Below, piece after piece: positions 45,583 through 52,366 of a stretch of DNA of 52,366 bases. The notes under the pieces were generated by a model. It had not been told where the DNA came from, searched no databases, and was given only the letters and a program-made list of their open reading frames with translations. Position numbers and translations under genes: made by a program. The stretch lies in contig MEDY01000204.1 of assembly GCA_001724265.1 (NCBI GenBank), forward strand, positions 1 through 52,366, written 5' to 3'. This stretch comes from Rhizaria sp. SCN 62-66. Its lineage: Eukaryota > Rhizaria, unplaced. Position 1 is the stretch's first letter, and each line of letters starts with the position of its first letter.

Positions 45583-45645
45583 GGCAAGGCAAGGCAGGGC
45601 AAGGCTAGGCTAGGCTAGGCTAGGCTAGGCTAGGCTAGGCTAGGC
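45580..45645 (+). repeat. Pentanucleotide array, degenerate AAGGC then TAGGC x8
   Basis: Starting at the RhoGEF stop codon, AAGGC-like units (about five, one changed to AGGGC) turn into eight exact TAGGC units ending at 45645. The array is immediately 3' of the coding region, so it lies in the 3' UTR. It resembles telomeric repeats in composition but is too short and internal. Confidence 0.9.
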
Positions 45646-46858
45646 AGCCACACTGCGAACCACTCGCAATGGGTGTGTGGACCGCCGGAAAGAGAGAAGA
45701 GAGAACTTGTGCTAAAATTGATGATATGAAATAATTTTGAATTGATTTTTCTTGTCAATCAACAGTTAGTTGTTGTCAGTCGATAGTTGTTGCTACCGTT
45801 GTTGTCGTTGTTGTTGTTGCTGTTGTTGCTGCTGTTTTTTATTATTACGACTCTGAGAAGCTCGTTTAAGTTATCCTGTTGAGCCAGTTCAGAGCAAGAA
45901 AGCACAAGGTGTGTTTGGATGTTGGTGTGATCATTAATGTAATTTGCGTACAATGTGCGTGTATGTGTCTCCATGTGCGTGCATGTGTGTGTTCGTGACG
46001 ATGCAGGTGAATGGCTGACCGAGACAGCAAGCAGTACAAAGCTAACGCGTGGCAAACAAAGCAAAGCATAACAAAACGACACGTCAGGCTCGACGGTGAC
46101 CGTCGTGTGTAACGCATAGCAAGGATCTTGGTCAACACGTGTATTTCACGACACATCTCTGTTGCTCATGGTCACATTTCTGTCGCTGTCGCCACCAGTT
46201 GCTTTCTTGTCGCAGTCACGTTTGCATGCACTCGCGGGTCCACTCTGTTGTATAGTCTGGTTTGCCGTGTTTTGTTCCGATCCTGTCCTGCTGCGCTGTG
46301 TTGTGTTTGTGTTGCATTGTGTCTGTGCCGTGCTGTATCCTGTTGCGCTGTGTGTGTCGCTCAGTGCCGTGCCGTGTGCCGCGTCGCTCCGCCTCGCACC
46401 GCTGCGCCCCGGCGCTGCGCCGCGCTGCACACCGCACGGCGTTGTCTTGTGTCGTGCTCTGCTGTGCTGTGCCGTGTGACGTACTACGGCCACGCGGGTA
46501 CGCACGGCGCTCACGGTCGCACGATTGCTCACAGTCACATGCTCGGCCGGTCACAATACACAACCGCCCATTGTATGGAAACACAACGCAACACGGCACG
46601 GTCTGCAGATGTGGACACAACACGAACAAAACATTGAGCGATACGCTTTACACCGACTTTCCTCCCACGCTTGCGCTCCTGTCACAGATCTCATAACAAA
46701 AGCAACAACAACAGCAGCATCCGACGACGTCTACAACACTAACTTTGTTTTTGACGTCTAATCGCAAACACCCGACCCGCTTTTGTCGATTGCTCACCGG
46801 ATATGTTTTTTTCACTCTTTTTGTGTCCGCTCTCCCCTCCCCAGTGTCCGCGGCCGCC
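45646..46858. other. Intergenic and leader: simple repeats and a candidate 5' UTR intron
   Basis: No gene supported. TTG-rich repeats lie at about 45785-45835, GT-rich alternating sequence at 45905-46000, and a TGTG/CCGTG-rich stretch at 46250-46480 that gives spurious Cys-rich ORFs. GTACG at 46498-46502 and CTCCCCTCCCCAG ending at 46844 would frame a 347-nt intron just before the next gene's ATG; both ends fit the window's splice pattern. Confidence 0.45.
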
Positions 46859-49800
46859 ATGGACGACATCGTGGCGGCGGTCAACGCGCACGGCCACACG
46901 CACGCGCTCGCGCACCTCTACGCCGAGCACGGGCTCACGCCGCCCGCGCCCCTCGGTGGCTTCGCCAACAGCAGCAGCGGCGGCGGCGGTCCCGCCCGGG
47001 CTCTGTCTCCGCTGGCAACTGCGGGCGCCAGCGCCGTGTCGCCCCTCGCCACCCCCGTCGTCTCCCCTTCCCCGCAGACTCAGTCTCAATCTGCGGCGAC
47101 TGGTGCCGGTGCAGCGCCAGTGCTGCCGACGCGCAGACCGACGACACCGGCGCCCGCGCGCGCGCGCCCCGCGCCCGCCACGCCCTCCGCCAACTCTGCA
47201 CCAACACATCAGCAACAGCAGCAGCAGAACCAGCAGTTTGCGACCGCGCCGCCGGTGCCGCGCCGCGCGACGTCGCCGTCACCGTCGCCGACCGCGGCCG
47301 GCAGCGTCGCCGCGGCCCTCGGCGCGCTCAAGCTCGACACCAACGCCAACTCCGCCGCCGACGACAACACCGAGGGCCTCGGCAGCGGCGGCAGCAGGAG
47401 CGGGGGCCCGCCGCCGCCGCCCGCCGCCGCGCTTGCCGCGCGCCACAGCATCTCGCTGGGCCGCCCTGCGGGTCCCGGGGGCGTGGCCGCCGCCGCGCTG
47501 TCGCCGCCGCCGCCCGCGCGCCACAGCATCTCGCTCGGCCACGCTCTCGGCCACGGCGCCGCCGTCTCCGCTGCTGCTGGCACCAGGCCGCCGCCGCCGC
47601 CGCAGCTGCCCGCGGGCCACTCCGGCTCCGGCAGCGGCTCCGGCTCCGGCTCCGGCGCGGGCCCGGGCGCGTTCGCCACGGCCCCCATCAGCCACGTCAA
47701 AACCACCTCCGCTGCTAGCGCGGGCAACGCTGCTGCAACCGTTGCCGGACGCAAGGCGCCGCCGCCGTTCCTGCCGCGCAGCCTCAGCTCCGCCGACACT
47801 CCCGCTCCTGCAGAGAGTCCCAGTCCTAGTGTGGCATCGAACGAGCCGCGCCGGTCGGTGACGCAGCCGCCACCGTTCGTGCCCCCGCCGCTGCCTCTGC
47901 CCGTCGCCGCCGCCGCCGCCGCCTCGAGTGCTGAGAGTGGAGCCGCGGTCGTGTCGCCGTTCGGCGAGTACGTCGAGACGCCCACCCCCTCGCCGCCCAG
48001 CGCCAAGGCCTCCGCGAGTGCCAGCGCCAGCGCGGCGGCCAAGGGCGCCCTCCCGGGCGGCCTCCCGGCCATCAGCGAGGGCGCCGGTCCGGCCGCGGCC
48101 GCTGCAGCAGGCGACGACGCAGCCGCGGCGCGCGCCACGGGCGCCCGCGCGCGGCGGCTGTCGGACGCGGGAATCTCCGACCCCGTGGCCGTGTTCCGCA
48201 CGCCGCCGCTGGTGCCGCTCCCCACGCCCGACGACGCGCTCGGCGCGGGGCTGCTGGGCGCCCTGCGCGGCGCCAACAGCACCGCGGCGGCCGCAGCAGC
48301 AGCGGCCGCCAAAGCGAGCGCGGGCGTGAGCGTGAACGCTGGCAAGCCAACGGCTGCGGCGGCTGCTGCGGCGACGACGACGGATACTACTGTTGCCGCG
48401 CCTGCGACGGCGACCGCGACTGGCGCCAAAAAGTCCCGCCGCACGCGTCCTACGTGTTGCTGCCCGCGCGCCGAACCGCGCGACGCGGCGGGCCTGGTGA
48501 CGCTGCCGCCCTGGGCGCGGGACCCCGTGCTCTGGTTCGAAGCCGCGGCGGACTATCAGGGCGACGGACGCGCGGACGCGAGCTCTCAGCACCCGTGTCT
48601 CTGCGGCGCGCTCTCTGCGAACTCTGCGAACCCTGTGAAGACGACGGAGACCGCGCCGGAGGACGGTGAGAGCGGACTAGGGTGCGACTGCGCGCACCTC
48701 GGCTGGGAGACGGACTCGGACCCAGAGCTCTCGGACACCGAGACCGAGGCCGCGGCCGCCACCGCCGCCGCCGTGGCCGCCGCCGCAGCCGCCGCGACCG
48801 CCGCTGCTGCCTCTGCCGCCGCGGACGCCGTCGACAGTAAGCACGATCGCATCGTCAACGGCAACCACTTCAACGACGACGATGACGACGACGGCGACGA
48901 CGACGACGATGGCGGCTGGGGCGCCTCGGCCGACGCCGGCCTCTTCCCGGGCGCCTCCAAGGGCCGCCCGCGCACGCCGTCGCCCATCAACAGCTACGGC
49001 TCGCGTCCCGGCCACCGCCTCAGCCTCAGCGGCGGCGCCAACGGCGGCCCCCACAGCCGACGCCAGCAGACGCCCCAGGCCGCCGTGGCCGCAGCTGTCG
49101 CCGCCGCGGTGGCCGCCGCGCCCGTGTTCGCGCCCGCGCTGGTGTGCGCACACTGCGGCCGGCCGGGCAGCAGCGGCGGCGGCGTGCGCGCGCGCGCCCG
49201 GCTGCAGCGGCCGGCGCCGCCGCGCGTGCTGCTGGCGCGCCGGGGCGACCTCGTGCTGGCCTTGCCGCGCGCGCGCCAGCCGCTGCTGCCGTATTACCAG
49301 CCACCCGCGGCTGCTGCGCTGGTGTGGCTGCGCGTCGTCAACGTCACGCAGCAGACCGCGGGCTTCCTGCCCTCGACGCTGCTGCTGCCGCGCGCGCCCG
49401 GCACGCACGACGTCGTGCCCGTGTTTGCGCGCGCCTGGAGCCTGCGCGCGCGCCCGCACGCCGCCGCCGGCGAGCCGCGCGGCACGGTCGCCTTCGCCGC
49501 GCCCTCGCCCGTCTCGCCCGCGGCTTCCGCAGGCGGCGGCTCTCCGCTGCCGACGCCGCTGCCGACGGCGGCAGAGCTGCCCGCGCTCTTCCTGCCCTGG
49601 TGCCACGGCAATCCGCGCCCGGCAACGGCGGCGACCACGGCAAAAGCAGCGGCTCCAGCGAAGGCTGCGGCTCCTGCTGCCACGGTCTCTGCCGCCGCTG
49701 CGGTGAAGGCGCCGGCGGCGAAGCTCTCGAGTGCGAGTGAGGTCAAGGAGGCCGAGAGCGCTGCTGACAAGGCCAAGACGACTGTGGGCAAAAGCGCGCC

Positions 49801-51667
49801 CGCGACGGCGCGCGCCGGCCCTGCGAGCGCGGCGGTTGCCAAGCCCGCAGCCGCAGCTGCTGCTGCTGCTGCTACGACTGCGACTTGTGCCCATACTGTC
49901 TTGAAGCCTGCTGCGACCGCTGCAAAGCCGACCGCGACCGCGGCTGCGAGTCACTCTGCCACGGCTCACTCTCCTGCGAAGCCCCCTGCAACTCCGGCTG
50001 CTGCTGCTGCGAAGCCTGCTGCTGCAGGCGGTGCCCACGCGACTGCGGCCACTCCTCGCACAAGCGCGAGCGCAAGCGCAGGGGCTGCTGCGACGGCGAG
50101 CGCGGCGGGTGCGAAGCCCGCGGTGACGCGTCTGTCGCTGGGCGCGCTGGCGACGCGTTCGCTGGCCTCTTCCACAGTCACCGCGCCCGCCGCCAAGTCC
50201 GTCTCTGCCGCCGCCACAGCGACGGCGGCGCACAAGTCTGTCGTCTCCGCGCGCCCCCCGGCCGCCGCGTCCGCTGCAGCCCACGCCAAGCCCGCAGCCT
50301 CGAGCGCCGCCTCGAGCGCCGCCTCGAGCGCCGCGCCTCCGTCTCGCCGCGGCAGCGTCTCCGCCCCCGGCCACTCTGCCGGTCACAGCACAGCTATCGG
50401 TCGCACCGCTGCCCCGAGCCACACCAGCTCTGCACCGGGCTCGCGCCGCGGCAGCGCGACTGCGCACGGTCACTCCGCCTCAGCCGCAGCCGCCTCCGCA
50501 GCGCACGGCGGCAGCAGCAGCGGCAGCGGCGGCGGCTCGCTCTCGCGCCGCGGCAGCGTCACCGGCTCCAGCGCAAGTGCGAGTGTAGCCGCTGCGGGCT
50601 CGGCCTCGCGCCGCGGCAGTGTGAGCGCGGCGAACCCGCCGCAGTCGGCCCGTGGGGCGCGTCCTGCCACGGGATCTGCGACTGCCGCCAAGACCACTCC
50701 CACTACCACTGCGACTTCGACTGGGACGAAGACGACTGCGACGGCGCGTGTGCCTCTGTCTGCGCGCGGTGCGCCGGGCAGCACGACGCCCCGCCCGGCA
50801 TCCGCGGTATCCGCGGCCAGTGCGGCCAAACCTGCGGCGAAGCCCACGAGTTCCGCCACGGGTTCTTCGGCGGGCCCTAGCGCGAGTGCTGTCAAGACGT
50901 CTGTGAGCAGTGTTGCTGTGAAGCCGGTCACTCCGGCGACCAAGACTACGACTGCGAGCTCCACCGGCTCCAAGACTGCGACTGTAAGCTCCGCAGGTGC
51001 CAAGCCGGCGGGGGCCGTCAGTGCCCGCGTCCCCTCCGCCGCCCTGACCCCGCGCCCCACCTCTACCTCTACCGCGGCAACAGTGAAAGCTACGGCAACC
51101 ACGTCGGGCTCCGTCACGCCGCGCCCCACGGCGGCAGTTGCAGCAGCAAAGCCTGCTGCGACCTCGGCAGCTGCTGCGACAAGGCCTGTCGCGTCGTCCA
51201 CGTCAGTCAAGCCTGCCGCGGCGGCGAGTGCGACGCCCAGGCCTGTCAGCGCCGCCGCTGCGACTGCATCCTCTGCAAAGCCGACCGCGACTGCAGCTGC
51301 AGCTGCAACTGCAACTGCGGCCACAAGGCCCGCTAGCGCCGCTTCGCGCCCCGCAAGCTCCAGCACCACGAGCAGCTTAACTGCGACTGCTAAGCCTGTC
51401 AGCAAGACCGTCCCCAGTGCTGCGTCCTCGGCGACTGCGACGAGGACTGCTCCAGCGGCGGCGAGTGCGGCCGGTGCGAGGCCTGCTAACGCTGTCACGA
51501 CGGTGAAGCCCCCTAGCAGTGCTGTTAAGCACTCTGCTACGACTGCTGCTGCAGTGAAGCCTGCTGCCACAACTGCAACGAAGCTTGCCGCTTCCGTTGC
51601 TGTTGCTAAACCTTCTGCGGTCGCCACTACTGTCAAACCTGCGGCGCCTGCGGTGACTGCTCAGTAA
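46859..51667 (+). CDS. Large Ala-rich low-complexity protein with SH3-like segment
   Basis: Start chosen at 46859, whose context GCGGCCGCCATGG is an ideal Kozak sequence; upstream in-frame sequence has no ATG. The product has 1,602 residues. MDDIVAAVNAHGHTHALAHLYAEHG is a possible short helical domain. A Pro/Ala/Ser-rich part follows with ARHSISLG twice. The middle has Cys clusters (TCCCPR, PCLCG, CDCAHLGW, CAHCG) and an acidic DDDDDDGDDDDD run. Next comes RRGDLVLALPR...VWLRVVNVTQQTAGFLPSTLLLP, whose G-D-L-V, W and G-F-L-P-S pattern resembles an SH3 core without ALYDY. The last 600 residues are Ala/Thr/Ser/Lys/Pro with AAKPA-type repeats and four SRRGS motifs, which fit RRxS basophilic kinase sites. 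I do not recognise a family. A scaffold or microtubule-associated role is only a guess from the basic Ala/Pro/Lys tail. Confidence 0.75.
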   Translation: MDDIVAAVNAHGHTHALAHLYAEHGLTPPAPLGGFANSSSGGGGPARALSPLATAGASAVSPLATPVVSPSPQTQSQSAATGAGAAPVLPTRRPTTPAPARARPAPATPSANSAPTHQQQQQQNQQFATAPPVPRRATSPSPSPTAAGSVAAALGALKLDTNANSAADDNTEGLGSGGSRSGGPPPPPAAALAARHSISLGRPAGPGGVAAAALSPPPPARHSISLGHALGHGAAVSAAAGTRPPPPPQLPAGHSGSGSGSGSGSGAGPGAFATAPISHVKTTSAASAGNAAATVAGRKAPPPFLPRSLSSADTPAPAESPSPSVASNEPRRSVTQPPPFVPPPLPLPVAAAAAASSAESGAAVVSPFGEYVETPTPSPPSAKASASASASAAAKGALPGGLPAISEGAGPAAAAAAGDDAAAARATGARARRLSDAGISDPVAVFRTPPLVPLPTPDDALGAGLLGALRGANSTAAAAAAAAAKASAGVSVNAGKPTAAAAAAATTTDTTVAAPATATATGAKKSRRTRPTCCCPRAEPRDAAGLVTLPPWARDPVLWFEAAADYQGDGRADASSQHPCLCGALSANSANPVKTTETAPEDGESGLGCDCAHLGWETDSDPELSDTETEAAAATAAAVAAAAAAATAAAASAAADAVDSKHDRIVNGNHFNDDDDDDGDDDDDGGWGASADAGLFPGASKGRPRTPSPINSYGSRPGHRLSLSGGANGGPHSRRQQTPQAAVAAAVAAAVAAAPVFAPALVCAHCGRPGSSGGGVRARARLQRPAPPRVLLARRGDLVLALPRARQPLLPYYQPPAAAALVWLRVVNVTQQTAGFLPSTLLLPRAPGTHDVVPVFARAWSLRARPHAAAGEPRGTVAFAAPSPVSPAASAGGGSPLPTPLPTAAELPALFLPWCHGNPRPATAATTAKAAAPAKAAAPAATVSAAAAVKAPAAKLSSASEVKEAESAADKAKTTVGKSAPATARAGPASAAVAKPAAAAAAAAATTATCAHTVLKPAATAAKPTATAAASHSATAHSPAKPPATPAAAAAKPAAAGGAHATAATPRTSASASAGAAATASAAGAKPAVTRLSLGALATRSLASSTVTAPAAKSVSAAATATAAHKSVVSARPPAAASAAAHAKPAASSAASSAASSAAPPSRRGSVSAPGHSAGHSTAIGRTAAPSHTSSAPGSRRGSATAHGHSASAAAASAAHGGSSSGSGGGSLSRRGSVTGSSASASVAAAGSASRRGSVSAANPPQSARGARPATGSATAAKTTPTTTATSTGTKTTATARVPLSARGAPGSTTPRPASAVSAASAAKPAAKPTSSATGSSAGPSASAVKTSVSSVAVKPVTPATKTTTASSTGSKTATVSSAGAKPAGAVSARVPSAALTPRPTSTSTAATVKATATTSGSVTPRPTAAVAAAKPAATSAAAATRPVASSTSVKPAAAASATPRPVSAAAATASSAKPTATAAAAATATAATRPASAASRPASSSTTSSLTATAKPVSKTVPSAASSATATRTAPAAASAAGARPANAVTTVKPPSSAVKHSATTAAAVKPAATTATKLAASVAVAKPSAVATTVKPAAPAVTAQ

Positions 51668-52231
51668 ACCACTTTGAGACAAATCCTTCAACGCAACGCA
51701 AGCTTGCTTTTCCATGAACTAGTTTCTACAAAACCTTGAGTGTTACACATGTATAGTCTTCAGTTTTCCTATTTAAACCCTTATTTTGGTATACTGTTAC
51801 TTAGATTACTCTTGTCTCTTTGTTTATTCAAACATTGCCGTGAATACACCTTTTGATATTTCCATAAAACAATGATTTTTAGTGCCTTCAGCCAAGTGCG
51901 CAAGTTAGCACTTCCACCCATCCAAAGGTTAAGACAAACGCAAACAGCAATAATAATAACGGACATGACAAATAAGTGCTTACAAATGCAATATATCGTA
52001 AATCGAAATTAAAATAAAATTGTTTGAGTGCGTTATATGCACAAAATATCGGAGCCTAGTCCTCGACTGGCTGTGAGCCCCTTAAACGAGAGATGGACCG
52101 AAAAAGTCGGTGTAAGTGCGGCGAGCCGTGGGCGGACTGGGACCGGCGGCTGGGACTGCGGGCGCGAAGCAAACGGGCCCGTGTTGATTAAGGGTTGGTG
52201 CGATAAGGAATTTGTTCTACAAGAGATCAAC
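51668..52231. promoter_or_regulatory. Intergenic: 3' flank of the Ala-rich gene and eS8 promoter
   Basis: The first 370 bases are AT-rich without a gene. AAAATAAAAT sits near 52010. A GC-rich block at 52110-52175 precedes the eS8 ATG by about 60-120 bases and is the likely core promoter or leader. Confidence 0.45.
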
Positions 52232-52366
52232 ATGGGTATCACTCGTAACTCTCGCCACAAGCGCCGCTCCACCGGTGGCCGTCGCGCTGTCCACCAGATG
52301 AAGCGCAACTACGAGCTCGGCCGTCCTTCCGCCAACACCAAGCTTGTCGGCGACAAGAAGCAGGCT
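52232..52366 (+). CDS. RPS8: Small-subunit ribosomal protein eS8, 5' part
   Basis: ATG at 52232 begins [18 protein letters not shown], continuing to [15 protein letters not shown] at the window edge (45 residues seen of about 200). The G-I-x-R-x-x-x-H-K-R-R-x-T-G-G start and YELGRPxANTK are the signature of eukaryotic eS8, a 40S subunit protein. Codon use is C-ending and biased, like the uL15 gene at the other end. The gene is cut by the window, not broken. Confidence 0.95.
   Translation, partial: MGITRNSRHKRRSTGGRRAVHQMKRNYELGRPSANTKLVGDKKQA

Noticed and set aside
45601-45645. Interstitial telomere
   Set aside because: Only eight exact 5-mer units, internal between two genes; no evidence that TAGGC is this organism's telomere repeat.
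46128-46637. Cys/Val-rich ORFs on both strands
   Set aside because: They derive from TGTG/CCGTG simple-sequence DNA.
48677-50473. A 598-codon minus-strand ORF
   Set aside because: Antisense to the Ala-rich gene; Arg/Gly/Ala-rich with no domain signal, as expected opposite GCN-rich codons.
49885-50880. A Cys-rich 331-codon + strand ORF (CCCCEACCC-type)
   Set aside because: Produced by reading GCT/GCG-GCN repeats out of frame inside the Ala-rich gene; the Cys pattern follows from base composition.
1-52366. tRNA, rRNA, CRISPR, transposon or viral elements
   Set aside because: No cloverleaf A/B-box pattern, rRNA core, regular direct-repeat/spacer array, transposase, integrase or reverse-transcriptase motif was seen by eye; a covariance-model search was not possible.

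Overview
This is nuclear DNA from a unicellular or otherwise compact eukaryote. It carries cytosolic ribosomal proteins of eukaryotic type, an AP-3 adaptor subunit, a P4-ATPase, a kinesin, a DHHC acyltransferase and a RhoGEF, with spliceosomal introns (117-253 nt, all ending in YAG). Coding sequence is very GC-rich at third positions, so long antisense and out-of-frame shadow ORFs are everywhere. Intergenic DNA and introns are AT-richer. Proteins are swollen by Ala/Ser/Gly/Pro/Gln low-complexity insertions. I cannot name the lineage from sequence alone.

Layout: 3' end of uL15 (+); P4-ATPase flippase with an EF-hand insertion (+, 3 exons); AP-3 mu (+, 2 exons); aspartyl aminopeptidase M18 (-); long-tailed N-terminal-motor kinesin (-, 9 exons); ROK-type fructokinase (-, 5 exons); giant DHHC palmitoyltransferase (+); hydroxypyruvate isomerase-like/Nudix fusion (+, 5 exons); unrecognised gene with an apparent +1 frame break (+); giant WD40 protein of about 3,660 codons with an in-frame TAG (-, 2 exons); DH-PH-FYVE-like RhoGEF (+); large Ala-rich protein with an SH3-like segment (+); 5' end of eS8 (+, cut by the window).

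There is no operon logic. Two head-to-head pairs (fructokinase/DHHC and WD40/RhoGEF) probably share promoter regions. Several products belong to membrane traffic and cytoskeleton (flippase, AP-3, palmitoylation, RhoGEF, kinesin), but the clustering may be chance.

The most notable points are: (1) a 5' splice-site consensus GTNCG, with C at +4 in 19 of the 20 introns I could define; (2) a canonical EF-hand loop inside the P domain of a lipid flippase; (3) a fusion of a hydroxypyruvate-isomerase-like barrel with a Nudix domain; (4) a DHHC domain whose first CxxC pair is separated from the rest by about 240 residues; (5) an in-frame TAG in a giant WD40 gene, in a window where none of the 12 gene ends uses TAG.
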